DNA of 64,000 nt from UBA10518 sp022837185 (GTDB lineage: Bacteria > Desulfobacterota > Desulfobulbia > Desulfobulbales > Desulfobulbaceae). The notes beneath the pieces are model-generated. The model saw only the letters and a program-made list of their open reading frames with translations. It had not been told where the DNA came from and did no database searches. The stretch lies in contig JAVEQK010000006.1 in NCBI GenBank assembly GCA_034007705.1, positions 1 through 64,000 on the forward strand, written 5' to 3'. Each line of letters starts with the position of its first letter. Position 1 is the stretch's first letter. The position numbers were made by a program, and so were the translations under genes. Below, piece by piece: positions 43,617 through 52,826 of the stretch.

Positions 43617-46184
43617 ATGAACACGTCGCTCAAATTGAAACTCGGCCTGGTGGCCGTGCTGATACTCTTTTCCATTGTGGCCGTCGTCCCCTCCTTTTAT
43701 CCCAATGTTCCCGAATGGTGGAAAAAATATCTGGCCCCGGAAGGGCTGAAGCTGGGCCTTGATCTGCAGGGAGGCATCCATCTCGTTCTCCGGGTTGACC
43801 TCGACCGGGCGATCCAGAATTCCCTGGACCTGGCCGCATCCGACCTCAAGGAGGTGCTGGCCGAGAAGGATATCACCGCCGTGCGCATGGATTCGGGCGA
43901 TGCCAGCCGGATAATGTTCACGCTCCCCAATATCGGGGCCGTCGGCACGGTGCAGGAAGTCATCAAGGGCGAATTCGAAAATCTCGATATCGCGGTTGAG
44001 TCGGAGGAAGGCAGTTTCCCGAAAATCACCCTGCAGTTGAAGAAGAACGAAATCGACAATATCAGGAAAAACGCCGTGGTCCAGTCCCTGGAAATCATCC
44101 GCAACCGGATTGACCAGTTCGGCGTCACCGAACCGGTCATCATCCGCCAGGGGGACAACGAAATCGTGGTCCAGCTCCCCGGCATCAAGGATCCGGAGCG
44201 GGCCATGGACCTCATCGGCCAGACCGCGCAGCTAGAATTCAAGCTGGTGGCCGACGACGCCGGCATCAACATCAACCAGTTGATCAACCAGGCCGTGCAG
44301 AACGGGCAATGGCAGTGGGGAGAAAGCCGCCGGCAGCTGAACCTCGCCCTCCAGGGCCAGATACCGCCGGACACCGAAATCTATTTCGAACGGGTCGTCG
44401 ACAATCAGACCAGGGGGGAAAGCAGGGTGCCCATCCTCCTCAAGAACCAGGTCCTGATGACCGGAGAAATGGTCAAGGACGCCCAGGTGCGAATCGGCGG
44501 CAACTTCAACGAACCCTATGTCAGCCTTGACCTGACCGGACGAGGCGGGACGGTGTTCGGCAATGTCACGGAAAAAAACGTCGGCAAGCGCCTGGCCATC
44601 GTCCTGGACGAGGTGGTCCGCTCCGCCCCGGTCATCCGGGAAAAGATTCTGGGCGGCAAGGCCCAGATCTCAGGCAGCTTCACCCATGAAGAGGCAACGG
44701 ACCTGGCCATAGTCCTGCGGGTGGGCGCCCTGCCGGCGCCGGTGGAAATAATCCAGAACCTCACCGTCGGCGCCAGCCTCGGCAAGGATTCGATCAACAG
44801 AGGGCTGATGGCCGGCCTGTTCGGGACCTTCCTGGTCATCGTCTTCATGCTCATTTACTACCGGATCTCGGGAATAATAGCCATTTATGCGCTGTTTCTG
44901 AACATGCTCTTTCTCTTTGTCGGCCTGGCCATGCTCACCGCCACCCTGACCCTGCCCGGCATTGCCGGCATCATCCTGACCATCGGCATGGCGGTGGATG
45001 CCAACGTGCTCATTTACGAACGCATGCGCGAGGAGTTCGCCCTGGGCAAGTCGGTCAAATCAGGGGTGGACGGCGGCTTTGACAACGCCTTCTCCAGCAT
45101 CGTCGACTCCCAGGTCACCACCCTGATCACCGCCCTGGCCCTGTTTCTGTTCGGCACCGGCCCGATCAAGGGATTTGCGGTGACGCTCTCCCTGGGCATC
45201 ATGCTCAACCTGTTCACCGTCCTGTTCTGCACCCGGCTGGTGTACGACGGCCTGTACAGTATGAAATGGCTGAAGGAGCTGCGGTTCCTGGAATTCATCA
45301 AGAAGGCCGATTTCGATTTCCTCAAGGTCCGCAAAATCGCCTTCAGCCTCTCCGGGGTCATGGTCCTGCTCGGGTTGATCGGCTTTGTTCAGATCCTCCG
45401 GGGCCAGGCCAACCTGGGGGTGGATTTTTCCGGCGGTTCCCTGCTGCAATACCAGGCCGGGCAGCCCTTCGCCCTCGATGAGGTCCGTTCCGCCCTTGCC
45501 CGGAACGGCTGGGACAATATCGACCTCCAGGATGTGCCCGGCGAAAACCGGCTGATCGTCAAGATAAAGAAATCCGAGGAAACCGTCGGCCACCTGGGCG
45601 AGGAACTCACCACCGTTCTCAATGCCGAACTGGCGGACAGGGAATTCATCATGGAAAGCCAGTCGGAGATCGGCTCCTCGGTGAGCGCCGTGCTCCGGAA
45701 CAAGGCCATCCTCGCCGTCGCTATTTCCCTGCTCGGCGTCCTGGCCTACCTGGCCCTGCGTTTTGACCTGCGTTTCGGCGTCGCCGCGGCCGCCGCCACC
45801 TTCCATGACGTGCTGGCCGTGCTCGGCATCTGCTGGCTGCTCGGCCTCGAGTTCAACCTGCTGATCGTCACCGCCCTGCTCACCCTGGCCGGCTATTCGC
45901 TCAACGACACCGTGGTTATTTTTGACCGCATCCGCGAGAACCTGCAAAAGAAAAAAGAGGGAGACACCCTGTACTCGGTCATCAACTTCAGCGTCAATCA
46001 GGTCCTCAGCCGGACGGTGGTCACCGGTCTGACCACCCTGCTGACCCTCTCCTCCCTCTATTTCCTGGGCGGCTCGACCATCCACGATTTCAGCTTCGCG
46101 CTCCTGGTCGGCATCATCATCGGGACCTTTTCCTCCATCTTCGTGGCCAGCCCGATTCTTACCTTCTGGCCGGAGAGGGATTGA
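43617..46184 (+). CDS. secDF: Fused protein-export membrane protein SecD-SecF
   Basis: An 855-residue protein containing SecD (residues 1 to about 540: one membrane helix, periplasmic P1 head, then five helices) and SecF (from about 560: FLKVRKIAFSLSGVMVLL onward, with a smaller periplasmic loop and five helices). Typical stretches are LGLDLQGGIHLVLRVD and NLGVDFSGGSLLQYQ. SecDF uses the proton gradient to pull exported proteins out of SecYEG. No stop or frameshift separates the halves, so the fusion is real. yajC is not adjacent. Confidence 0.95.
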   Translation: MNTSLKLKLGLVAVLILFSIVAVVPSFYPNVPEWWKKYLAPEGLKLGLDLQGGIHLVLRVDLDRAIQNSLDLAASDLKEVLAEKDITAVRMDSGDASRIMFTLPNIGAVGTVQEVIKGEFENLDIAVESEEGSFPKITLQLKKNEIDNIRKNAVVQSLEIIRNRIDQFGVTEPVIIRQGDNEIVVQLPGIKDPERAMDLIGQTAQLEFKLVADDAGININQLINQAVQNGQWQWGESRRQLNLALQGQIPPDTEIYFERVVDNQTRGESRVPILLKNQVLMTGEMVKDAQVRIGGNFNEPYVSLDLTGRGGTVFGNVTEKNVGKRLAIVLDEVVRSAPVIREKILGGKAQISGSFTHEEATDLAIVLRVGALPAPVEIIQNLTVGASLGKDSINRGLMAGLFGTFLVIVFMLIYYRISGIIAIYALFLNMLFLFVGLAMLTATLTLPGIAGIILTIGMAVDANVLIYERMREEFALGKSVKSGVDGGFDNAFSSIVDSQVTTLITALALFLFGTGPIKGFAVTLSLGIMLNLFTVLFCTRLVYDGLYSMKWLKELRFLEFIKKADFDFLKVRKIAFSLSGVMVLLGLIGFVQILRGQANLGVDFSGGSLLQYQAGQPFALDEVRSALARNGWDNIDLQDVPGENRLIVKIKKSEETVGHLGEELTTVLNAELADREFIMESQSEIGSSVSAVLRNKAILAVAISLLGVLAYLALRFDLRFGVAAAAATFHDVLAVLGICWLLGLEFNLLIVTALLTLAGYSLNDTVVIFDRIRENLQKKKEGDTLYSVINFSVNQVLSRTVVTGLTTLLTLSSLYFLGGSTIHDFSFALLVGIIIGTFSSIFVASPILTFWPERD

Positions 46185-46187
46185 CCC

Positions 46188-46919
46188 ATGCCCGCCCTGC
46201 CCGACGGCTTTGTCCCGATCAGCACCACATCCCGCTTCCGTTTTGCCTGTCATCCGGAAGTTCCCTGCTTCACCGATTGCTGCCGGCAGCTTGATCTGGC
46301 CCTGACCCCCTATGATGTTCTGCGCCTGAAAAACAGGCTGAAACTGCATTCCGGCCGCTTCCTCGAGCAGTATGTCATCATCGAGTGGGACCCGAGTCTG
46401 CTGTTCCCGCAATGCTACCTGACCATGATCGACGACGGCCGGGCAAGCTGCGTGTTCGTCTCTCCCGCCGGCTGCACGGTGTACGAAGACCGGCCCGGCG
46501 CCTGCCGGGCCTATCCGGTTGGACGGGGCGCATCGGCCGGCAGGGACGGCGGGATCGAAGAAACGCTTGTCCTGGTCAGGGAACCCCACTGCCTGGGCTT
46601 CAGGGAGGGACCCAGCCGGACCGCCGGCGAATACTTTGCCGGGCAGGGCCTCGACGAGTACTCCCGGTGCAACGACGCCCTCCTGACTGTGACCCAGCAC
46701 CAACGAATCCGGAACGGCTTCCGCCCTTCCCGCCGGCAGCTCGACCAGTTCATCCTGGCCCTGTACAATCTCGACACCTTCCGGCAGGAGTACAACGACG
46801 GCCGCATCACCCTGCGGCGGCCGCTCAGGGCGGACGAGCTGCAGGGACTGGCCGGCGACGATGAACAGCTGCTCCTCCTCGGCATCCGCTGGCTGCGACA
46901 GGAAATGTTTGGCGAATGA
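46188..46919 (+). CDS. YkgJ family cysteine-cluster protein
   Basis: A 243-residue protein of the YkgJ family, which binds a zinc or iron-sulfur centre through clustered cysteines. The first cluster is CHPEVPCFTDCCRQ (about residues 22-35); later cysteines occur in SCVFVSPAGCTVYEDRPGAC and HCLGF. The function of the family is not established. It starts 3 bp after secDF and overlaps the next gene by 4 bases. Confidence 0.82.
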   Translation: MPALPDGFVPISTTSRFRFACHPEVPCFTDCCRQLDLALTPYDVLRLKNRLKLHSGRFLEQYVIIEWDPSLLFPQCYLTMIDDGRASCVFVSPAGCTVYEDRPGACRAYPVGRGASAGRDGGIEETLVLVREPHCLGFREGPSRTAGEYFAGQGLDEYSRCNDALLTVTQHQRIRNGFRPSRRQLDQFILALYNLDTFRQEYNDGRITLRRPLRADELQGLAGDDEQLLLLGIRWLRQEMFGE

Positions 46920-47623
46920 CGGTTGACGACAACTCCCCCCTCGGCCCGGAACTGACCAAAGCGCTGTGGAAGATCAGCCGCCGCTATTGCGAGGAGGAAG
47001 GCGGTTCGCACGGTCCCGACCATATCGAACGCGTCTACCGCACGGCCCTGGCCATCGGCAGGAAATTGCATGCCCGCCTGGACATTCTTGCCCCGGCGGC
47101 CCTGCTGCACGACATCGGCCGCCGGCAGGAAACCGCGGGGCGGGGCAGCGTCTGTCATGCCCGTAAGGGAGCGGAAATGGCCGCGGCGATTCTTGCCGAC
47201 CTTGGAATTTCCCCCGGGGACATCGAGGCCGTCGTCCATTGCATCCGTTCCCACCGTTTCCGGGGCGGGGAGAGCCCGCAGACCCTGGAAGCCGAAATTC
47301 TCTTTGACGCCGACAAGCTGGATTCCATCGGCGCCATCGGCATCGGCCGGGCCTTTCTTTTTGCCGGCCAGGTTGGGGCCAGGCTGCATGACGCGGAAAT
47401 CGACCATGCCCATACCCGCCCCTACTCGGCCGAAGATACCGCCTACCGGGAATTCCGGGTCAAGCTGAGCAGGGTCCGCGACCAGATGCGCACCGGGCCT
47501 GGCCGCAAGCTGGCGGAACAGCGGCACGCCTTCATGGAAATTTTCTTTGATGAACTGAACCGCGAAATCTACGGTTCCGACAGTGAACATTGCGACACAC
47601 CGGACGGACGAAACCGATGCTGA
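46916..47623 (+). CDS. HD-domain phosphohydrolase
   Basis: A 235-residue metal-dependent phosphohydrolase. The HD signature is complete: His in SHGPDHIERVYR, the HD pair in LLHDIGRRQ, and a final Asp in LFDADKLDSIGAIG. Relatives act on nucleotides or related phosphoesters. The start overlaps the YkgJ-like stop (ATGA) and the end overlaps the HAD gene by 7 bases. Confidence 0.87.
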   Translation: MTVDDNSPLGPELTKALWKISRRYCEEEGGSHGPDHIERVYRTALAIGRKLHARLDILAPAALLHDIGRRQETAGRGSVCHARKGAEMAAAILADLGISPGDIEAVVHCIRSHRFRGGESPQTLEAEILFDADKLDSIGAIGIGRAFLFAGQVGARLHDAEIDHAHTRPYSAEDTAYREFRVKLSRVRDQMRTGPGRKLAEQRHAFMEIFFDELNREIYGSDSEHCDTPDGRNRC

Positions 47624-48255
47624 AACTTGTCATCTTTGACTGTGACGGGGTCCTGTTTGATTCCCGGGAAGCCAACCGCGCCTACTATAATCATCTGCTC
47701 GCCCGCTTCGGCTGCCCGCCCATGGACGAGGAGGCACTCGATTACGTCCATTCCCACAATGTCACCGATTCAATCGCCCACATCTTCCGCAACCAGCCCC
47801 GGATCAAAAGGGAAGCCGCCGACCGGTACCGGACCGAACTCGACTACGGGCCCTTCCTGCGCTACATGATCATGGAACCTGACCTGCTCGACTTCCTGCG
47901 CCTGATCAGGCCGCAATACCACACAGCCATCAGCACCAACCGAACCACCACCATGCCGATGCTCCTTGACATCTTCCGCCTGCGCCCGTGGTTCGACCAG
48001 GTGGTGACCGCCCTCGACGCGCCGCGGCCCAAGCCGGCCCCCGACGGGCTCTATATGATCCTGGACAATTTTCAGGTGGACGTTGACGAGGCCATCTATA
48101 TCGGTGACAGTGAGGTTGACCGAGAGCACACGAGAAGCGTGGGCATGCGGCTCATCGCCTTCAAGTCTCCCTCCCTGGAGGCCGAATACCACGTTGACAG
48201 CTTTACGGCCATTCCCCGGCTTGAACCATTCACCCGGACGAAGGAGCAGCGATGA
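47617..48255 (+). CDS. HAD-superfamily phosphatase
   Basis: A 212-residue HAD hydrolase of the phosphoglycolate-phosphatase-like type. Motif I is FDCDGVLFDS with the nucleophilic Asp, motif II Thr/Ser is in TAISTNRTTT, motif III is a lysine in RPKPAP, and motif IV is YIGDSEVD. The substrate is unknown. The ATG at 47617 overlaps the HD gene stop and the gene end overlaps the next start by 4 bases. Confidence 0.87.
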   Translation: MLKLVIFDCDGVLFDSREANRAYYNHLLARFGCPPMDEEALDYVHSHNVTDSIAHIFRNQPRIKREAADRYRTELDYGPFLRYMIMEPDLLDFLRLIRPQYHTAISTNRTTTMPMLLDIFRLRPWFDQVVTALDAPRPKPAPDGLYMILDNFQVDVDEAIYIGDSEVDREHTRSVGMRLIAFKSPSLEAEYHVDSFTAIPRLEPFTRTKEQR

Positions 48256-48734
48256 TCCTGTTCATGGAACACGACATGCTGGTGAGCGGCCCCGACCGTG
48301 AAACGTGCGAACAGCACATCCGCCTGTTTTTCAACAAATCCCAGTTGGTCCATTATGACTCCATCGATTTCGACCGGGCCAACTCGGTCAACGGCACGGA
48401 CCCGCGGTTTGCAGAACTGTTGGGCAGCGCCATAGCCGGAAACCGGAAAGTGCTGGCCGATCTGCTCAACAAACTGCGGCAGGAAGGCTGCACCTCCCTT
48501 GACGACCTGCTGGTGATGCCGCAGGGATTCATGAGCAAGCTGCTGCACACCATGTGCCATCTGCTGGACGGTTTTTTCGGGGTGGACTCCCGCTTCTTCG
48601 ACATCGATGAGATTTCCCACTGGCTGACGGAAAACCGGAAGCAGGAGATTGCCCGCTCCCCGCAGCAGTGCTGGCTTATCCGGGTACACGGCCGCTCGGT
48701 CTACGGGCAGGGGTTTGAAGACAGGGAGGATTAA
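48252..48734 (+). CDS. Orphan protein at the end of the YkgJ-HD-HAD unit
   Basis: A 160-residue soluble protein that I cannot place in a family. It is helical in the middle (LLGSAIAGNRKVLADLLNKL, MSKLLHTMCHLLDGFFGVDSRFFD), with a short C-terminal beta part. Its ATG overlaps the HAD gene stop by 4 bases, so it is co-translated with it. Its last codons overlap the convergent DUF4388 gene by 4 bases. The tight coupling suggests a shared task with the two hydrolases. Confidence 0.7.
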   Translation: MILFMEHDMLVSGPDRETCEQHIRLFFNKSQLVHYDSIDFDRANSVNGTDPRFAELLGSAIAGNRKVLADLLNKLRQEGCTSLDDLLVMPQGFMSKLLHTMCHLLDGFFGVDSRFFDIDEISHWLTENRKQEIARSPQQCWLIRVHGRSVYGQGFEDRED

Positions 48735-49417
48735 CCTGCCGGTCTCTTGCCGTTTTTCTGCTCATCCAGTCTTTTGATCCCTTCCATGAGCAGCATCATG
48801 AAATCGCCGATTTCCGCCGCCGTGGCCAGGGCCGCCGGTATCCCGGGAACGAAGCTGAAGCGGCCCTCCCGTTCCCCCAGCAGGGCGAATATCGCCTCCT
48901 TGTCCTCCTTTTCTTCGAACCTGGCGCCGATGATCATCCCTTCCCGGAAGGCTACCCTTCCCATCCCCCCGGGAACCTGAAGCAGCAGTTTGCCAGTTTT
49001 CTGGTGCATGTGAAAGAACTGGAGGAGCTCCGAGGGGGATATTCCCTCCAGAGAGCCGCTCACCATGGCCCCGCTTTGCCGTTCCGCCTTCCGGGCGGAT
49101 TGCCCGTCCCGCTCCTGGTCGGGATCATTGGCGTCCTGCACCGTTCCCGGGTTCGGAGAGGCAATCCGGAATTTGACCAATCCTGTGCACCCCCCGCAAC
49201 TGTAGGTTTCCGAAAACCGGCCGTCGTCCTTGTCTTCTTCCCCCTTGCCGGCAAGGACAAAAAGCAGGCTGGTGAGTTCTCGAACCAGGATCAGGCAGGC
49301 GGCCCGGCCGGATTCCATCCGGACGGCCTGACCGCTGAGCACAAATCCGTCGCCGGCCCGGTAGAACGGACAGTTACGTTCGCTGGTGACTGTAAATGCC
49401 ATGGAGAAATCTTTCAT
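48731..49417 (-). CDS. DUF4388-domain protein with N-terminal cysteine module
   Basis: A 228-residue protein. The C-terminal half (about 118-215, SGSLEGISPSELLQFFHMHQKTGKLLL...) is a DUF4388 (PATAN-like) domain, common in two-component and gliding/polarity proteins of deltaproteobacteria. The N-terminal part has Cys16, Cys41 and the pair Cys74/Cys77 (SCGGC), which may bind a metal. An internal ATG at 49402 is an alternative start. It is divergent from the E2-like membrane protein gene. Confidence 0.75.
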   Translation of the reverse strand: MKDFSMAFTVTSERNCPFYRAGDGFVLSGQAVRMESGRAACLILVRELTSLLFVLAGKGEEDKDDGRFSETYSCGGCTGLVKFRIASPNPGTVQDANDPDQERDGQSARKAERQSGAMVSGSLEGISPSELLQFFHMHQKTGKLLLQVPGGMGRVAFREGMIIGARFEEKEDKEAIFALLGEREGRFSFVPGIPAALATAAEIGDFMMLLMEGIKRLDEQKNGKRPAG

Positions 49418-49664
49418 GCACCCCGGCCCTGATGAGCATCTCTTTGCAATAATCGGCCATTGTACCCGGAATGAGGAAGATGCTCAACCGCCTGTTTACC
49501 GACCGTCAGAACCGGGCGCCATTGCGGTTGCCTCCGGGCGCGGTCCCTGCTAAAAAGCTTCTTGTTGGAACTATTCGAATACTATACAATAAATGATCGG
49601 GGGCTGGCGGCCGGCCCTTCCAATCCTGTTTCGCCGTTTCCATCTTCCACTGTGCAGGTTCATC

Positions 49665-52592
49665 ATGTCCGTTGACGTGCAGCAGCTTCAATCCGATTTC
49701 GCGCGGGTCAAAAAACTCCTTGCCTTGTATCCCGGCAGCATCACCCTCCTGCAAACCCAGGGAGATCCGCCCGAGAGCTATGATATTGAATACCATGTCA
49801 AGGGCTACAGGCCAAATCCTGATGGTACCGCATCGCCGGCGGACAGGCATCTGATCCGCATATCCCTCCCCTTCGGTTACCCCCATTTTGCCCCGATCGT
49901 CAAACCCCTTTCGCCGGTTTTTCATCCCGACATGGACCCCGATGCAGTCCGGATAGCCGACTTCTGGGAAAAACATCCATCCCTGCCCGAACTGATCGTT
50001 CATATCGGTCAAATGATCAGCGGGGCCCGGTACAGTACCCGGGAGCCGTTCAACCAGCGGGCTTTCGACTGGTATGAGGAACACAAGTCATTGCTGCCCT
50101 TTGCTGAACTTGCCCCACGGAAAAACGACACGGATGACGATGAAGCCGTGATCGAAGGGGACGCAGCGGCGGACGGCGACATCCTCTTCACGGGCTTTGA
50201 TCCGGCGGCGGAACAGGCACTTGAGGACGAAGGGACCGGAGTGCACCCCCCGGCTGAACCGCCGGGCGATGATTTCCCCATTGAACTGGAACTGGAAAAC
50301 AGGAGCACATCCGACACCGGACAGGGACTTGAGGACTGGACCGCCATGCAGGAAAGCGGAGATTTTCCCGCCGAGGACGAGGGCTCCGGTGAGGCGGACC
50401 GGACCGGCGCTGTCCCGGAAGAACCGGCGGTCGTGATGGAGGATATATTTGACATCGACTTTGAACCTTCCGCTGGGGAGGCGGCCGCGCCGGGTTCAGA
50501 GACACCCGGCGAGGGGGGGGCACCTGCTCTCAACGTGCCCGCCGATTCCCGACAAGGATCCGAACCATCCACACTCTCCGGCGCTGCAGACCGGACGGAA
50601 CCGGAAGAGGAAATCATCGCCCTCGACCTCGATACCGAGGGATCGCCGCGGTCTGCCGGCACGGGTCGGGCCGGCAGACAAAAAAAGGGCGGGACGGAGG
50701 AAAGGCTTAGCCTGGAAGAACTCTCCCTGGAACTGGACGAGGATCCCTCGCGGCGGTATGGCACCCCCGCCCGATCAATCGCTCCTCTCATCGATCAGAA
50801 AGAAATTTTTTCCGCCAAAAAGGTGCTGGCCGAGCTTGAAGAGCCGGAGGCGGTCGCCGATCTGGAAGAATACCGGCAAATCATTGCCGATGCGATCAGC
50901 AGAGCCGATGAACTGTATAAAAAGGCCGATCAGCATGAACAAAACGGCGAACTGGAAAAAGCCGGCATCATGCTCGACCTGGTCGCCAATATCGCCATTG
51001 ACTATCCCGGCCTGGAGTTTGCCCGCAACCGGATCCGGGAATCCCTGATGGCCCAGGGGCAGAAAAAACCGCCCCCGCCTCCAGCGGAGAAAAAAGAAAC
51101 GGCGGCCGGGGACAGAGACCGGAAAACCGCGGAGGACTTCACCCCGGTCAGAAAGCCCCGCCGGGAGATCAGGGTCAAACTGCCGTTGAAACTGATCGCC
51201 GCCGTCCTCGTGGCTGTCGTTTGTTTTGTCGGCGGCGCCCTGCTGTACAGAAACGATGCGGACAACATCCGGCTGGCGCGGCAGGAGTTCGAAACCGGCC
51301 GCCGGTTCGTCCAGGACAAGGATTTCCAGCCCGCCCGGCAGGCCTTCGACCGTGCCCGGAGCGCCCTGAACAACATCCTCCTCCTGCACCGCTCCGCAAA
51401 ACACGACCTGCTGGCCCGGATCGACTCCATCATCGACTCCCCTGCATACAAGGAAGGCCTGCGGGGAAGGGTCCTGTACGACGGCCGATATGTCAGCATC
51501 GAAACGGCCAAGGCCATTGATCAATTCATGCTGCTTGCCGATGCCGCGGAAACTTATCGGCAGGAGGGGCACCTGGACCGGGCGGTCGAGTCCTACGAAC
51601 AGAGCCTTGCCCATCTTGAACCGGCCGGTTTACAGGAGCGTGAGCAGGAGATCCGGCAGACCATCACCGCCCTGCGGCTGCAGCAGGGCCTCAACCTGGC
51701 CGCGGAGGCGGAAAAAACCGGGGCATGGGAACAGGCCGCCGCTGCGTACCGGCAAGTCCTGGAGCTCCCCGGCGCCTTCGCCGCACCGGGGCACCGGGAA
51801 CAGGTCGAGCTGCAACTGGCAACCGTCTCCTTCCGGCGGGAAATGGAAACCGGCAAACGCGCCTACAACGCCTCGGACTGGCAGGAATCCATGGCCGCCC
51901 TGGAACGGGCCCGGCAAATTCTCACCGCCCATCCGGCCATCGCCGAAAGCGGGGAAGCGGCTGAACTGCCCAGGATGCTGATCAACTCCCGGCTGTTCCA
52001 CCAGTTGGCGATCGCCAGAAACGCCTTTGAACTGCAGCAATGGGACCGGGCAGTGGCAGAGTACGCGAAAGCGGTTGCCCTGATCGACGAAAACGCCGCC
52101 CTACTGGGAAATGAGGAGGCCGCTGACAGTAAAGGAAAAATAGAACGAACCACCCTGATGACCCGTATTGCCGGGGAGCAACAGCGGCTCGACAAGGCTC
52201 TGGAAAACGGCGCCCTGGAGGAAGCAGTGGCCCATTACCAGGTTATAGCCCGGCTCATCGAGGGGAGTCCTTTCCGGGATGACGAGATCCTTGGCAAAAC
52301 CCTAGAACATGCCCGCAACCGGGCCACCGATTTGGAAAAAGAGCTGCTGATCAACCGGAGGGTCGACTGGCTCAAGCAAAATGCCGCGCGGATCTTCAGG
52401 GAGCATTATCCATCGGCGAAACTGTCGGAACTGTCCAATCCCAACGTCTCCTTCATCCGGCGGGAGGGCAACATCATGATCTTTGCCATGAGCTGCACGG
52501 AAAGGCGCCAGGGACGGGCCTTCCGACTGGAACTCAACTACCGGTACGACCTGGACACCGACACCTGGAGCATCTATTCGGGAAAATTATGA
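49665..52592 (+). CDS. Membrane protein with N-terminal E2/RWD-like domain and helical repeats
   Basis: A 975-residue protein with no family name I can give. Residues 1-145 read like a ubiquitin-conjugating (UBC/E2, RWD) fold: helix 1 (QLQSDFARVKKLLAL), strands YDIEYHVKGYR and HLIRISLPF, the YPxxxP hallmark GYPHFAP (71-77), VFHPDM (85-90), then a tryptophan (101) and the helix PELIVHIGQMI. The position of the catalytic cysteine is taken by about Ile97, and this region contains no cysteine at all. An acidic linker follows (150-370), then a helical segment (370-465), a basic stretch and one membrane helix (about 507-528). Residues 530-900 are TPR-like, and a small beta-rich end closes the protein. 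The charge pattern puts the E2-like part in the cytoplasm and the repeats outside. The in-frame ATG at 49593 is less likely. Confidence 0.75.
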   Translation: MSVDVQQLQSDFARVKKLLALYPGSITLLQTQGDPPESYDIEYHVKGYRPNPDGTASPADRHLIRISLPFGYPHFAPIVKPLSPVFHPDMDPDAVRIADFWEKHPSLPELIVHIGQMISGARYSTREPFNQRAFDWYEEHKSLLPFAELAPRKNDTDDDEAVIEGDAAADGDILFTGFDPAAEQALEDEGTGVHPPAEPPGDDFPIELELENRSTSDTGQGLEDWTAMQESGDFPAEDEGSGEADRTGAVPEEPAVVMEDIFDIDFEPSAGEAAAPGSETPGEGGAPALNVPADSRQGSEPSTLSGAADRTEPEEEIIALDLDTEGSPRSAGTGRAGRQKKGGTEERLSLEELSLELDEDPSRRYGTPARSIAPLIDQKEIFSAKKVLAELEEPEAVADLEEYRQIIADAISRADELYKKADQHEQNGELEKAGIMLDLVANIAIDYPGLEFARNRIRESLMAQGQKKPPPPPAEKKETAAGDRDRKTAEDFTPVRKPRREIRVKLPLKLIAAVLVAVVCFVGGALLYRNDADNIRLARQEFETGRRFVQDKDFQPARQAFDRARSALNNILLLHRSAKHDLLARIDSIIDSPAYKEGLRGRVLYDGRYVSIETAKAIDQFMLLADAAETYRQEGHLDRAVESYEQSLAHLEPAGLQEREQEIRQTITALRLQQGLNLAAEAEKTGAWEQAAAAYRQVLELPGAFAAPGHREQVELQLATVSFRREMETGKRAYNASDWQESMAALERARQILTAHPAIAESGEAAELPRMLINSRLFHQLAIARNAFELQQWDRAVAEYAKAVALIDENAALLGNEEAADSKGKIERTTLMTRIAGEQQRLDKALENGALEEAVAHYQVIARLIEGSPFRDDEILGKTLEHARNRATDLEKELLINRRVDWLKQNAARIFREHYPSAKLSELSNPNVSFIRREGNIMIFAMSCTERRQGRAFRLELNYRYDLDTDTWSIYSGKL

Positions 52593-52825
52593 TGGTGGTG
52601 ATGATGGTGGTCGTCGCCCGGTTTTCCGCCTGATTTGCGCAGGGCTTCCGCCAGTGCCGCGTCCGCCTCCTGCAGCCACGCCTCGGCCCGCTCCAGCAGT
52701 TCCGCAATCTCCCCGCGCCCCGCGGCGTGCATCAGTTCAGCCCATTTGGCGAATTCCCGCCCGTGGCCCCGATTGTGTTCCAGCCAGTGCGGGAGAAGGA
52801 CCCGCAGCTTATCCATGTCGTTCAT
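52574..52825 (-). CDS. Small His-tailed protein, probable metal handling
   Basis: An 83-residue protein with a helical body (KLRVLLPHWLEHNRGHGREFAKWAE) and a C-terminal run of seven histidines after DD. It resembles a small family (DUF8180-like) that occurs next to nickel genes. It follows the CooT-like gene by 1 bp, which supports nickel binding or delivery. Its last codons overlap the end of the E2-like gene on the other strand by 19 bases. Confidence 0.7.
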   Translation of the reverse strand: MNDMDKLRVLLPHWLEHNRGHGREFAKWAELMHAAGRGEIAELLERAEAWLQEADAALAEALRKSGGKPGDDHHHHHHHNFPE

Positions 52826-52826
52826 A

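Noticed and set aside
45060..46703. A 547-codon minus-strand frame opposite secDF
   Set aside because: The opposite strand encodes a recognisable SecF domain; the antisense product is Gly/Gln/Asp-rich without any domain.
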